Positions 35,465 through 48,400 of a stretch of 64,000 bases of DNA are shown in pieces; within the stretch, counting starts at the first letter, position 1, and each line of letters starts with the position of its first letter. A program made the translations under genes and the position numbers. The notes under the pieces are model-generated. The model was not told the DNA's origin and searched no databases. It saw only the letters and a list, made by a program, of their open reading frames with translations. This DNA is from Tausonia pullulans. Its lineage: Eukaryota; Basidiomycota; Tremellomycetes; Cystofilobasidiales; Mrakiaceae. Location of the stretch: contig OX637620.1 of the NCBI GenBank assembly GCA_951802195.1, forward strand, positions 1,860,001 through 1,924,000, read 5' to 3'.

Positions 35465-36790
35465 ATGTTCTCCAGCTCGCTCCTCCTGCTCCCCGTTCCC
35501 TCTATAGAGGCCCTCTCCGACCCTGGCGACCTCCTCGACCCCGTGCGAATTGCTGCCACCGAGACGTCCGACCGTCTCACTATCTTCCTCCTTACCCCGC
35601 TCTTCCGACGCGACACGGCCATCTCGGTCGTCGATCACTGGGACGATATCCAGCTCTTCCTCGGCAAGGTTTACGGAGAGGCCGTCCGAGTTGCTCAGGG
35701 ACAGGGTCGCGTTCTCTTTGAGGTAGACGTAGTCATCGACGGTCTCACGACCGTGAGCGCGTGGGAACCATCGTACGCGAGCTGGGACGCGCTTTGGACG
35801 ATCGAGGGCTGTGGGGAACCCTTCTTGAACTTCGAGCGGTGCTCCTTAAACTCACATCGTTCCACATTTTCGCTACAGTGGACGCCCCCTTGCCAAGGGA
35901 TTTGAAAGTGTCCGGATCGACAGCGCGCAGGACCATCCCCATTTCGGCTTACGCCGCCCCGTCTGAGCTAGCGACATCCTCGCGATCTCATCTCGACGCC
36001 CAGGCCCCATCCTCGTTATCCTCGGCCGCAAGCTATCCGGTTGTGGCACTTGGAGGTGAGAGCAGCAAGGAGAAGACTCACGTCAGCACGTTGGCCACTC
36101 GTCATCTGACGTGATCTCATCGGTGGCGCGCGCATCCAGGCTCGTTCGACCATCTCCACGCGGGACACAAGATCCTGTTGACCATGGCCATCCTTTTGGC
36201 CTCTCGGAAACTCATCGCCGGCGTCTCGGGTACGCCTCGGCCTGTCGCGTCTCTGCCCTAAATTGAGCCACTCACGCGCGATGCAAACACGCATGCACAT
36301 CAGACGACGCCCTTCTCACAAAGAAGGCCTTTGCCTCCGAGCTTCAATCCATTTCGGAACGCAAAGCCATCGTTCGCCGCTTCTGCGAGCTTATTCGGCC
36401 GGATCTTGAATACGAGATTGTCGGGATCCACGATGTGTACGGGCCGACGGCGACGGAGAGCGACATCCAGGCGCTCGTCCTCAGCCAGGAAACGGTCGCT
36501 GGTGGGGAGGCGAGTGAGTGATGATAATTTTCCTACCCCTTCTGGTGGGAAGAGCGCTGATCTCTCTTTGGCGGGTGCGCTAAGTCGCCAAGTGCCGCAA
36601 GGCGGCCTCCCTCCCCCAACTCGACGTCTTCATCATCTCGGTCATCTCTCACACCACGGACGAAGATTTCGACCACAGCTCGGCCGAGGGCGACGCTCGG
36701 CTCAAGAAGGCTAAGATGAGCTCGACATTCATCCGGGAGTGGCTCTCCAAGAGGCGGGCGGCTGGAGAGGACAAGAAGGTGGCAGCTTGA
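35465..36790 (+). CDS. CAB4: Phosphopantetheine adenylyltransferase (Cab4-type)
   Basis: Transfers AMP to 4'-phosphopantetheine, the fourth step of CoA synthesis. The start at 35465 gives MFSSSLLLLPVPSIEALSDP. The N-terminal ~190 residues (including TIFLLTPLFRRDTAISVVDH) lack known motifs, as in other fungal Cab4 proteins. The nucleotidyltransferase signature VVALGGSFDHLHAGHKILL spans an intron (GGA G|gtgaga...cag|GC TCG TTC), with the HxGH motif in HLHAGH. It is followed by TMAILLASRKLIAGVSDDAL. Next come LEYEIVGIHDVYGPTATESD, ALVLSQETVAGGE and LDVFIISVISHTTDEDF, and the C-terminal SSTFIREWLSKRR matches the ISSTxIRxWL motif. It ends KKVAA at TGA 36788-36790. It is divergent from RMD1 with 156 bp between the starts. 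The N-terminal extension was not matched to any domain. Confidence 0.9.
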
Positions 36791-38089
36791 GGAATCCGGA
36801 AGCGAGATGTCTTTGTGACGGCCCTAGATGAGGAAACAGATCTTCTCCAACAGATAGCGGGATCTCGAATACACGCTCTATAAGACGACACATTGTAAGA
36901 ACAGACCAAACCCAAAAGGAAACTCAAGCGATAGAATAGACAAACGCAAAGAGTGTGGGTGCGAGTTGGTGTGGGCAGTATGTGCAGTACTCAGAAAGAG
37001 AGCAGAAACACAATGAGAGGAGAGAGATGAGGTAGGATGATGCCAAAACCCTTAATGACCCTACTGTTTAAGCCGAGACCGGGACAGTTGTCGTGTGGAC
37101 GTAGACGCCTTGTTACAGCAGCCTGGAGAACCTGAGTGGGAAGAGCAGGAAGGTGATGCGTCAGCCAAGACCGTCACGTGTCCCACCAGGCAGTCAAGAC
37201 GGCAGGTTCACACATCTGATAGAAGAAGAAGATCTATGGTACTGTCGGGATACATGATGCAAAGAAGGAAGTCATTTCCGGGTCGGGTTAGCGACTCGGA
37301 AAGAAACGAAGGCAGAGGCAGCGGAGCTTCGCGAATACCTTCCGGGCCACGAGAGAGCGGGTGCGAAGGCACGCACTCGAAGACAGCATCATATTGCAGA
37401 GGAGTAATTGATCGTTCGTTTTCCTGCGGGTCCGAGGGAGATGATGACTGCGACAATGATGACGAGAAGGCGATGGCGGCGCTCGGCGGGGACACGGTCG
37501 AACTTCGAACATGGGGCAGTCATGAGGAGCGACAGAGAGGGAAGGCTTTGGGCGACGCCACCACCAGGAGCTCGAGCGAATGGTCAATGATAAAAAAGGC
37601 AGATTCCAGAGACATCGAGCGACCAGAAAGCTCGTTGGTCGAATCATCGCCGCAAGTCCCCCGAGGAGAGGGTGTAAACAGCAGCCCGAGAGCTGGCGCA
37701 GATAGCAAACAGTTTCGGTACGGCTTCCAGCATGGGGACTCGCATCCTCCTCCCACACTTTGCAATGAGTCGATGTTTATCTTAACTGGCCGAGTGCGGA
37801 GGGGGATTGGTCGGGAGACAGACGAATGACATCTCGAACGCCGCTCCAGAGCAGCCGCCCATCCTGGCGGGCCTTCTCATCGAAGATAAAAGGAAGGTGA
37901 GACGCGCACGACCTTTCCGGTCGATTAGCTCTTCTATGCAACTTCGCGTACATATGGCCCGTTCCACCTTGGCGTTTCAAAGCGGAACAAGTGGAGGCTC
38001 GTTCATTCCTTTCAGGCCTGTCAATACTCTGAAGCACACTCCGCGCGTTTCGCTTGTGTCGTTGGGAGGGAGGACTCATATGGGGATCT
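36791..38089. other. Intergenic region with ambiguous open frames
   Basis: A 1.3-kb stretch between the converging ends of CAB4 and the ELMO gene. A + frame is open 37095-37829, but its first ATG comes about 47 codons in. A minus frame at 37208-37495 reads fairly protein-like. Neither shows a known domain, and neither has a clear promoter. The conflict is unresolved: either a lineage-specific gene or long 3' untranslated sequence. Confidence 0.4.
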
Positions 38090-41000
38090 TCAAACAGGAT
38101 CGGCAAAGAACTTTACGGCGAGGAGGAGAGGGAGGAGGGGTAAGGGGTATCAGCACGCGAAATTTGGCAAGAAAACTTGCGCACAAAAGTGCAAGAGCAT
38201 GCGAGCATGCAAAACTCACGAAGTCGCAGTTCGACGGTGGCGGCGGCGGTAACAGACGATCAGGCACCAGCGCCTGCTCGCCGGAGATATCCAAGAGACG
38301 AATCTTGGAAACGCACGCATGTCGGATGAATAAGAGGAAAAAGGCAAAGGTTCAAAGATCGGACGCAAGCAAAAAAGGATCGCCCCAAACTCACCTTGAG
38401 GCCAATTTCAGTAAGCTGCTCGATCAGCTCCCTCGTCTCCTCGGTCGCCACCCGCGCGCGTTCGCTACGGAGCAGGTTGATGCCATCGACCCACTCTGAA
38501 AACTGAGCACCATCCAACGCAACGAGGCTGATGAAGTCAAGCAAGTCAGGTGTCTGGATCAGCCGCTATCTTGAGCTGGAATCGTGCGAGCCACTCGGCT
38601 CATTAGAGAGTTGAGTTCATCGTGTACGTACTCAAGGACTGAAGTCCCCTTGCCAGCGAGTAAGGAAAAGCTCAGGTCGCTCACGGCCCTTCCGGTTGTT
38701 CCCGATGGCCGAATTGGCTCGCGGTCCCCAGGCCTCTCCTTCATTATCGAGGCAGCGGACGACGGTACGGCCGTCGCGAAGCAGGTCTGTGTCGCGATCT
38801 CGGAGATATCGTCTGTAACGGACCCGAACCTTCAGCAAGCGAGCCAATTTGCTTCTGCGCACAGAGCTGCGTGTCTAGTACTCACGAACATCAACTGAGA
38901 AAAGTGTCGAATGCCATTCGGCGCAATTCGTCAGCTTAAAAGCAAGAAATCGGAAAAAAAAAATGTGAGATCAGTACCAACCCTGCTCGTTCAGCTCGTC
39001 GAGCGAGAGCTGGCCATAATCGCGATGAGGGTTTTGGGCGTCCGTGTAAGCGAGGCTCTTGCGATTTGGCGCCTAACCGTCATAAAGAAGAGGCCTGAAG
39101 TCAGAGTTTTTTTTTCGAGAGTCTCTCCTCCCCCTCTTCCCCCTCTTTCAAAATTGTCTTGGCCGCACAAGTCGAATAAAGGTCCACCCATTGGCAAGTT
39201 TGCGTCTGGAGTCTCGTGCAACGGTGTCTACAGGTATGCCGTGCATAAACCAGGCCCCTTCCCTGAGAGCGAACGAGTGGAGAGCATTTCAATGGATGAG
39301 TGCCGACTGGCTACTGCCGGCTGCAGACGGAGCCGCTTTCAAACTTACAAGAGGCATTTGATGCGTTGCTCCTTGACGAAGCCGTAGCATTCCTCAAAGA
39401 TGGATGACCTCAGCGCCCTGGTTGGAGGGTGATTACCGCTCCGTCAGCTTGAGACCGCTCTCAGAGACAGAGGATGCACGCACTTGATCGGCGGTTTCGA
39501 GAGCATCTCGTCGTTCGCAGCCGCCGAAGCAAGCAGGCGGCTCCTTAGCTCCTTGTATTCGCACAAACGAAAGCCCTCCTCGACCTTCTGCCATGCCATG
39601 GCGCCTTTTTCAAAAAATCGGGCCTCATCCTGGAGCATACGATTGAGCTGGTCCCGGACGAGGGCTGCCACGCGGGGAAAGTCGCCCTCGGACTGGCTCG
39701 CATTCGATTCGGTCCACATTCGCACGAAAAGGTGGGTACAGAGCGAATGGATGCGAGCGAACGAGAGGAAGAGCGGCGAGAACGTCGTGGCCGAGGCATG
39801 GTCGCTGACCTGCCAGTACTCGAGGAGGGCCTCAACACACTCATTGCTATGGCAGTGATGGGGAGGATTTATGTCAGTGGAAAGCCGTTCGGAATAGCTC
39901 AACAAACTTCAGCGCACCTCGCTTTGCCGATCTCGCAACGGTGGTCTTCGCTCAGAAGAAGCTGGTCCTGAATGGTCTGAGAGGGTGAAAAAGAGACATC
40001 GGTCATCTAAGCAAGATAGTGTGTTTGAGTAAGAACGCACTTGGGAAAACTTTGTCCGGTCATCATACGCGAATGAATGGAGGGAGCGGAGACCGAGGAA
40101 GCCCGTCTTCCAGACCGCTCTGCCGCCCGGTTGAAGATCCAAACCGAGAGCTTGTTCCCGAGTGAGCCCTGAGGGTAGAGAAGTGCATCCCGTGGCGTCC
40201 CAGATTTCCTCAAAGAGCCTGCGGTGGGTCGAGATGTAGGCGGTGTTGACCGAGGCGCGATGGAGGTGAAAGGTAGCACGGAGAAGGTTGGCTGCACCAA
40301 ATCGGAGAGCATCAATGGGCTGCAGCACTGAATCAGGCCTGAGTACAACCTACACTGGAAGTCAAGCAGTGCCTCGGTGAGCATTAGGTCGGTTGGAGGG
40401 TGCATGAGAGCCTGTGTCAGCGGACATAATCGTTAGTCGCTGTTTCTGCGAGGTTCAGACCCGGGAGCTTCTCCTGACCTGAATCGTAGTCTTCACGCCG
40501 AGGCGATCCAGATCAGCCATGAGGTCGAGCATGCCCTCTCCACCTCCGGAGAGCAGGGAATTGATGAGGCGTAGGCTGTTTCGAATGAGTTGTCAGTCAA
40601 TCAATCCTGTAAGACATGTATGCAGGTGCTGGAACGGACCTTCCGAGACTCTCGCCCGCTTCTTCACTCCCGAGACGCTCAACCAGCCTCTCCAGCAGTA
40701 CCGGCTGTTCGCGGAGAGCGCTGTAGACAAGCTCAAAGCCAGGGCCGGGGATAATGGACCGGAGGATCGCAGTGGCCGAGCGGGAGACATTGATGGGCGG
40801 CGAGGGCGAGGAAACAATGTCGATGATCTTGGGCCGACGGAGAGCCCATGATCAGGATGAGGCCGAAGCAACGCTGCGCCACAGGCAAAACAGCTTACTC
40901 TTCGCACGAAGCTTGCGGACAGCGATCCGAAGCCAAAGTTGTATGCAAGGAGGCCATCAACGGCTTGAAACAGATACTGGAGGGGTGGAAGGAAGGTCGA

Positions 41001-41756
41001 AGGACGGTCTGACATCAGCTGTGCCCAAGCAAAAGCCCGGACGAGAACGAGACACGTGATGTGTGGTGTCCTGTCCCCACGCGTTAGTTCGAAGTTATCT
41101 GTGCAACTCACTGCCAGAGCATTGCCCTCAAGTCCACTCTCAAGTAAGAGCAGTTCTTCGACGGCGTCCAACTCTCCAATGTGATTGGAGCAAAACGCCT
41201 CACAGAAGGCCTCCTCCTTGGTCTGCTTCTGGAGCGAGAAGAGCGCGAGCTTGAGCGCCGAGGGTGTTGTCAACGGGTCCCTGATGGTCTCTGAAAGGGA
41301 CCTGGCCAGCACCAAGGGCGAGGGTCCCAGGCTACAGCAGCATGCATTCTGGTCAGGAGATATTGGAGTCTGGGAGGAGCCTCAGACGAACCGCAGTGCG
41401 TGCTTGCTCTCCACAACATGCCGAAGGTTGGCGTCAGTGACGAGCTCCTCTGACTCGATGACCCGAATGCAGTAGTCGTTTGGCGGGGCCTGGATCGAGA
41501 AGCTGACGCATAGTTGTCGGACGACATCGGCGGCAGCTGGGGTAGAACGCCGCGCCAGTCAGACCAGCTCGAGCCATAAGCAAGAAGGCGGAGAGCGGGT
41601 CGTTGATGACAGTGACCTATCGGAGACAGACGACGGGGGGGACGCACGGAGCCTGGGGTCGATACGGGCCCGGATGGCCTGGGTCTCCCACGAGACTTTA
41701 TTGGTTGGGGTGATACCCTTTCCCGTTGAAAGCCTGGACTCTGTGCCCTCTGGCAT
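38090..41756 (-). CDS. ELMO/CED-12 domain protein
   Basis: ELMO proteins partner DOCK-type exchange factors to activate Rac GTPases in cortical actin control. The start at 41756 gives MPEGTESRLSTGKG then VSWETQAIRARIDP. The next exon reads PAAADVVRQLCVSFSIQAPP, NDYCIRVIESEELVTDANLR (the ELMO N-terminal ubiquitin-like/GBD signature). The armadillo region continues through 40.0-41.3 kb. The ELMO domain proper is TGFLGLRSLHSFAYDDRTKF, then CVEALLEYWQVSDHASATTF, SFARIHSLCTHLFVRMWTES and FPRVAALVRDQLNRML. The PH-like part gives DLSFSLLAGKGTSVLDFI, LDGAQFSEWVDGINLLRSE and ELIEQLTEIGLKV. The last exons read LLDISGEQALVPDRLLPPPP, SNCDF, then FFADPV and TGA 38090-38092. About 15 short exons. The proline-rich C-terminus is what binds DOCK SH3 domains in animals. 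Confidence 0.88.
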
Positions 41757-41973
41757 GCCGAGGTATGCGTATGAATGAATGAGTGGGGGTTGCAAGGGAC
41801 AGAGAGGGAGAGGCAGGGCGGAGGACAACGCGTTCCCTTCGGGCGCGGCGGACGGGCCTCCTCTCGCGTGTCGCGCAGGGCCTGTCTGTTTCAGGAGGAA
41901 ACACTTCGGTGCTGAACAAAGATCTTGATGGTTTAAATGCGTAGAACAAAGTACCATGATATTTATCTCCCAC

Positions 41974-44900
41974 TCAGCAGCTCGCCCGCTCCCTACGGCC
42001 GACCATGACCCCCGCAAGGCGGGGGACACACTTGAAGCCCCACTCCTGGGTTGCCCGTTCAAGGAGAGCCTGTTCCCACTCCTTCAGCGACTTGGGGGGC
42101 GGCTGGTCATCGAACAAGGACGATTTGCAGATGAAAGAGGCCACAATTCCGGGCTGGGAAAGGGGCCTGATTATAGAGACGTGGCGATCAATCAGCTGTA
42201 TACGACCCAGTGAGACAGGAGGCCCACTGACGATGTGACACAATAGACGATCTGGACGTCCTCAGTCCCGTTGAGGATCCGTTTCGCCTCCTTACCGAGA
42301 AGCCTCTCAATCTTGACCCTTGAGGGGAGGACGCTCGACTTGCCCTCGGCATCCAAATCGGGGATGAGGTGCAAGTGGAAGTAGAGGCGATCCATAGAGT
42401 TTGGCGGGATGAGAGCGGATGTCGACGATACTGGCCCGCCTGGTTGCTTCTGCTTTGACCTCAGCGCTTCCATCTTGGCCTCGAGACCCGAGAGACGGCC
42501 GAGCTTTGACGCAGTTTGGTCGTTCGAGAATGGATGCCCCTGGTAGGACTGAACCTGAAGTCGCAGCGAGAGGATCTCCTTCGAATCGGCCTCGCGGGTG
42601 GCGGACGCCTCGGCGAGCTGGGCCTTGAGAACAGTCCGCTCGGACTTGCTCACAGTGACCTTGGCGCTCTCCTCGGCAGCCGAGAACTCCAGCGCTGTGA
42701 TGGTGCTCTGGTGAGCGGCGAGCGAGGCGATAAGATCTGCCCGCGACGCGAGCGAGTCCCTGATCGTCGTGTGCAGGTCTGCCCGCTCGGACTCGAGCTT
42801 GGCTTGAGAGTTCTCCAGATCCGCGACACGGGCGCGAAGGGTCTTATTCTCCGCGTCAAGATTGGCACAATTAGACCAAAGCGGAGAGACGATCTCTTCG
42901 TGTTCGGTCTCTTGATCGCGCAGGAGCGACCGAAGCCTCGCGATCTCGACCTCGAGAGAAATCTCTCGCTGCGAGGGACCCAAAGAGAGTTCATGTCTGG
43001 ATCCACTAAAGGCACAGGCAAGGCAAGACTTACGGGACTCGGTCCGGCGAGTACATTGGCAGGCGTTGGTAGAGGCGGTCCAGCTGGCGCAGGGCTGATG
43101 GCCGTCGACTTGAGAGTGCGAGAGCGTTTGGGGGAGAGGATAAGACTCGAGCTAAGACAGGGAACATCAGTTCCGGGTGCTGGCGACAAACAAGCCTGCA
43201 TACTCACTAGCTTTCGATCTGCTGTCGAAGCGCTGCCTCGACGGCCTCTCGGCGCCGAAACTCCTCCTTGAAACCGGAAATCTGCGCTCGCTCGGAGGCG
43301 AGTTCGGCGACCTGAAGTTCTAGATCTGAAATTTTGGTTTCGTAGATGTGCAGGAGGGATTTATCTTGTGCTATCTGCAGGACACGCTTGCAGTCAGCAT
43401 AGATAATGTTTCAAACTCGTGAGACGGATGCTTACTTTACCACGCTCCGCTTTTGTAACGACCTTGGAGACTCTCTGAGCGAACCGCAGAGTCGCTTTGG
43501 GGAAGGAGGAAGGGCAGCGTCAACTTTTCGGCTTGACCAACTCAATGGGCTTATCCGCTTACATAGTGCCTCGCTGGTATGGATCTCGTCTGAAGTCCGT
43601 GCTCATCTTCAGCCAAGGCGACAAAGGACAACGCAAGTGACCGTTGGCGCTTACCAAACGAGACAGTCGCAATGACGGCGACTCGAGCACGACCAGAGAG
43701 CGAGTTCTGAAGCAGCCTCGTGAGCTGTGAGCTTCGGTAGGGCACATGAGCGCCAGGGCGAGCCTCTATGATGGTTGAGATGACGTTGCTGAGCGCGAGG
43801 AGACTCTGGTTGATGTGGCCTCCCTCAGTCTGGCGCGACTTGTCGGCGGTGGCCCTCTCTGAACCAGCGAGGTCGCAAAGGTTCTGCGGCAAATCAAAGG
43901 AGGATATGAGAGTCAGTTGCTTGATCGCGCCTCAGCGACATGGGCGCTTGCCGCTCACCAGCCGACTCAGGCGCGAGTCTTTGCGGAAGGTTGTTGGAGG
44001 AAGAGCCGGTTTCAAGGGGTCAAGATCATCCGGCTGGACTGGAGGAAGCGCATGCGACTCGATGATCTGAAGAAGGTGAGAGCATCTCAGCCACCTTTCA
44101 CAACTAAATGCTCCAAGAGGAGGTGCCGACTAACGATTGAGAGGATGCTGTGTGACCGCGAAGAACGCTCGTTCCATTCGGTCTTGCCGACCCTCCGGCT
44201 GGCCTCGCCCCGGGCGACGCAGGCTTCTATTTCTTCAGCCGTGGAGACAGCGACTGAGCAGGTCAAAGGTAATCAATCAGTTTGGTTCAAGGGTCACCGA
44301 ATACGAAGGAGCTTCGCACCTTCGCGGACATTTTTGACAAATACGCGGCCATCTGCCTCATGAATTGTTGGCGTCTCCTTGGAATCCTGATCGAGGAGAT
44401 CACGCAACTGCTCGTTGTACAGCTGAAATCAAGCGAGGAAGAATAGTCAGTCGCGATAAGTGACGCATTACGCGCACATGTACGCACCTCCAGATATGAA
44501 ACTGAGAGCGCATATGCCCGCCCCTCTGACGCTGTTGCCTGAAAGAGTTGTTCTATGACGCGAAATATGACTCCAGGGTCCCCTGGGACGCCGCCCATGG
44601 TATAGGTTTTGCCTGAGCCGGTCTGGCCGTATGCAAAGACAGTTGCCTTTGGAGGGGCAGAGCCAGCGGCATATAAGTTTACACATCGGTCCCCGGGTCC
44701 AGCCAAGTTGAGACAATCCTCACGTCAAATCCGTCAAGCGCACCCGCGACGATTGGCCTGACGACGTTGTCGAAAAGCTCCAGTGTCGGCCGTGGAGGGA
44801 GGTGGACATGGTCTGTGACGAGAGACGGGCAGTCGGAGTGCGTTATAGGGCAGCCTGCACAAACGCTTACTCGCACTTTCAAGGCTCACCAAAAGAGAAA

Positions 44901-45303
44901 AGGCTCTCCTTGGTCATGCCCCTCCTGACGATAGCTGGATGTTGATCGCTGAGGGTTATGCTGGTCGCGTCGCACTCGTAGAGCGCGGACGAGGGCATAG
45001 GAGGCTTGACCCTGCAACCACCACGAAGCCCGCGTGAGCACGGTCGTCCTCATTGTATGGGCGCTCATGGATCCCTGTTATTGACCTGACGCAGACAGAG
45101 ACCCTCTCGGCCTTGGCCTCATCGGATCCACCTGCCTCGCCCGGGGTCGACCGGGCGAGCTCGCGCGTGCTCCTCTTGCGGCTGAGGCCGGTCGCAGAAA
45201 AGGTCGACGTCGTCCTGGAGCTGTTTGCCTGTCGAGCCATCTCGGGCCGTTTACCCTGGGCAACGAGAGATATGGATGGCGGGCGGGATGATACTGGATT
45301 CAT
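41974..45303 (-). CDS. Kinesin motor protein with coiled-coil tail (kinesin-7-like)
   Basis: A microtubule motor. The N-terminal ~70 residues ([20 protein letters not shown] onward) are Ser/Arg-rich. The motor then begins AERVSVCVR. The ATP P-loop is [20 protein letters not shown], followed by [69 protein letters not shown] (switch I) and [20 protein letters not shown] (switch II). After these come [39 protein letters not shown] and VIATVS. The neck and tail are predicted coiled coil: [20 protein letters not shown] then repeated EARLE/ASLAAHQ heptads through 42.5-43.0 kb. The final part, [20 protein letters not shown], joins [20 protein letters not shown] and ends at TGA 41974-41976; it is of unknown type. 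The motor order and N-terminal position suit kinesin-7 (CENP-E/Kip2), but the subfamily needs a tree. Confidence 0.85.
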
Positions 45304-45441
45304 GTTTAGTGGAGGTGGATGCGAGAGGCCGTTGTTGTCGTCTTGAGGGTACGAACGCGCTGGATTGAGCACTGGCCTTTGGCGAGAAGCCAGGCGCGTC
45401 TCATCCCCCCTTGCGTCGCGTCGGTGCAAGTGTCCCGGAGG
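45304..45441. promoter_or_regulatory. Very short divergent spacer, kinesin/OPT
   Basis: Only 138 bp separate the chosen kinesin start (45303) and the OPT start (45442), so both promoters must overlap here or extend into the leaders. An in-frame extension of the kinesin to 45429 is open but would overlap the OPT leader. Confidence 0.4.
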
Positions 45442-48400
45442 ATGGCGCCCTCAACCACCAACCCGACAGATCGGCCACTCAACAAGATGACCGCATCCAT
45501 AGAGCTTCATCCTGTTGGTAGGAACTCGCTGGGTGGGCGCCTCAGCGTCGCCGACGACGGTGACGAGCGCGTCAAGATGCTTCCTCGGGGAGGCGACGAA
45601 GAGAGCGACAACGAAGTAGAGGATGCACTTCTACACTCAGATCGGGAAGGAGTTTACGAGGACGACGACGACTCGCCCGAGGCGATTGTGAGAAAAGTGC
45701 GCAATGCGAAAGAGTGATTGTCGTCGTGTGCCTTCTTCGTACTGCTGACCGGCGCGTCTCAACCGCCTCCAGTCCGTGCCGACGACGGACGATCCGACTC
45801 TGCCAACGCTCACTTTTCGGGTCATTGTCCTCGGGACTTTCTTCTGCGTGATGGGGGCATCCTCTTCAATGCTATTCTATTTCAAGAGCAACGCCCCTTC
45901 CTTCTCATCCTACTTCGTCATTCTCGGTCCGTCACAGCGCCAGGTCGTGCAAGTTGGGGTGCCCCCGTCCGTTGCTGATATGTAACCGCGACCGACAGCG
46001 AGCTATCCTATGGGAAATGCCATGGCCCTTTGGCTCCCGAATCGACGACTCCCCATCATCGGCGAGCTGAACCCGGGCCCCTTCAACCTGAAGGAGCATC
46101 TCCTTGGTAGGTCCTCCTTGCGAACATCAGTGGCACGCTTAGGTCGCTCACCTCCTCTTCATTTACAGTCGGGGTGTTCGCCTCAGCAGGAGGCTCGGCA
46201 GCGTACGCATCCGACATCCTTGCGATTCTCTCGCTCTACTACAAGGTCGAACTTGGTGCCGTCGCAGGCATCACCCTCCTGTTGACAACCCAGCTGTCCG
46301 TGACATCTACCTTTCCTCTCTCTACATTCCCGCATCTTCTGGGACTGAAAATTCAATTTCGCTTTGTAGCATAGGCTTCGGTCTCTCTGGACTCCTCCAA
46401 GAGCTACTCGTCAAGCCAGTTTCGATGTATTGGCCTGTAAGCTAGGGACCTACTCCCTTCGGTCTCCTTCCTGTATTGTACTGATGGCCGGTTCATCTTG
46501 CCTTTAATCAGTCGTCCCTCGTCGTCGTCTCGCTCTATCACACATTGCACGAGAAATCGTCGACTCTCACCAGGGACCGCCTTCGCTTTTTCGTGCTCGC
46601 CGCTATCGCCGTCTTTGTCTATCAGGCAAGTACGATCATTTTCACTCCTCGTTTCAGCACCACTTACACGCGCCACGCCCGCTCAGTTCCTTCCAAGCTT
46701 CATCTTTCCGACCTTGACGAGTGGTTGGTGGTTCTAATTGCTCCTGCAAGACGCGGGTGTCAACCTCTGACGCCGATGGTCGCACAGTCCCTCTTCTCTG
46801 CCTCCTCACAAGTCCCACGCCCTCTGTCTTGCGAACACTCGGATCTGGGTACACGGGATTTGGCATGTTTGGTCCGTCCATGACCAACTCTGTTGCTGCT
46901 TTTGCTCATCAGGCTGACCCAGGCAACGCTATCAGACTTCTCGTTCGACTGGTCCAGGTGAACTCCCAGTCTCGCTGTGCCTGCCTTCACATTCGAAGAT
47001 CACATTGTTAACCCGTCGCCTCCTTCTACATTCCCTCAGCGTGGGGTGGTCCGGACCTGTAAATGCCTGTTCCGCCGAGCGATGACGAGCCCTTGTCTAA
47101 CGATACTTCTACGGCCCAGCTCTACACGCCTTGGTGGGCGCTCGTCAACATCTTTGGCGGTGTGTAGATTCATACAAGCGCTGTTTCCCTCAATACTCAT
47201 ATTCTAGTGACACACAGGTCTTATCGGCATGATTTGGGTGGTCGTCCCTGTCCTCTATGCCTTCAACTTTTGGTTCGTTGGCTCGTGGCTCTTCGGGAGC
47301 AGTCCAGCTTGCTAAATTCTCACATGCCCTTTAGGGACGCCCAATCTTTTCCCTCCGCCGTTGGGGCTGGCCTATTCAACACCAACTTTACCAAGTTCGA
47401 CGTCGCCGGTATCATCAACTCGACGACCCTCGAGCTTGACGAAGCCGCCTATGCCCGAGAGGGTCCACTTCTTCTGACGCCATACTTTGCGATGCAAGTA
47501 TCCGGGAATTTCCAGAGCGCTTGTTGCGTGTTATACTGACGAGGACTGTCGAATGTCCTCAGCTCTTATGCCCTCTCGTTTGCATCACTGACGAGTGTCA
47601 TCATGCACGTCTATCTCTACCACGGGGAGGAGATCAAACGGGCGTTCTTCTCTCGAGGCAAAGGCAAATACGATGACGTGCACAATCGACTTATGGAGCA
47701 GTACCCCGAAGTCCCCGTGCGTCTGTCATCTTACCTGCTTTGCTGGTGAGGTTGAGGACGATTGGCTGATTTCCTCATTCAAGTCAACATGGTACTGGGG
47801 TATCTTGCTTCTCAACTTGGCAGCCTCGGTGATGCTGGTGACGTTCGCGCCTCTGCAGACTCCAATCTGGGCGCTCTTCCTCGCCCTGTTCCTAGCTATT
47901 GTGAGTAAGACCACCCGGTGCCCTTCGTTCAGGCAGCCGCCCACCGCGTGCACGCTATAGCCGGGCATGATTGCGCGTGGCCTGTGTGAAGGATCTTTCC
48001 TGATTCTGCCCGCCTAATACAACCTTCTTTTAATTGACTGCCATCTGCCTCTTTCAGATTTTCCTCGTACCGGTCAGCTCAAAGTGAAACCTCCAAGTAC
48101 AGACTTGATATTGACTTGGCAACTCCTCTCGTTCATAGATTGGCATCGTCTCGGCCATCAGCGGGACGCAGATCGGCCTGAACGTCATCAGCGAATTTGT
48201 GATTGGTCTTTTGATGCCTGGTTTTGCAACCTTAAACATTTTCTTCAAATGTTTTGCCTAGTGGGTCCTTTCCCAGCATTACTTGTGGCCCAACCTACGT
48301 CCTCGTCCATCAACGAACGCTGACATGCATGGCCCTCTCTTCTCAGCATGTGTATGGGGCAAGCTCTGGCTCTCACAGAGGATCTCAAAGTTGCCTGGTA

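Noticed and set aside
38090-45303. One fused kinesin-ELMO gene
   Set aside because: The kinesin frame reaches a stop at 41974. The ELMO N-terminus begins with its own ATG at 41756 and matches the usual ELMO start, with 217 bp between them.
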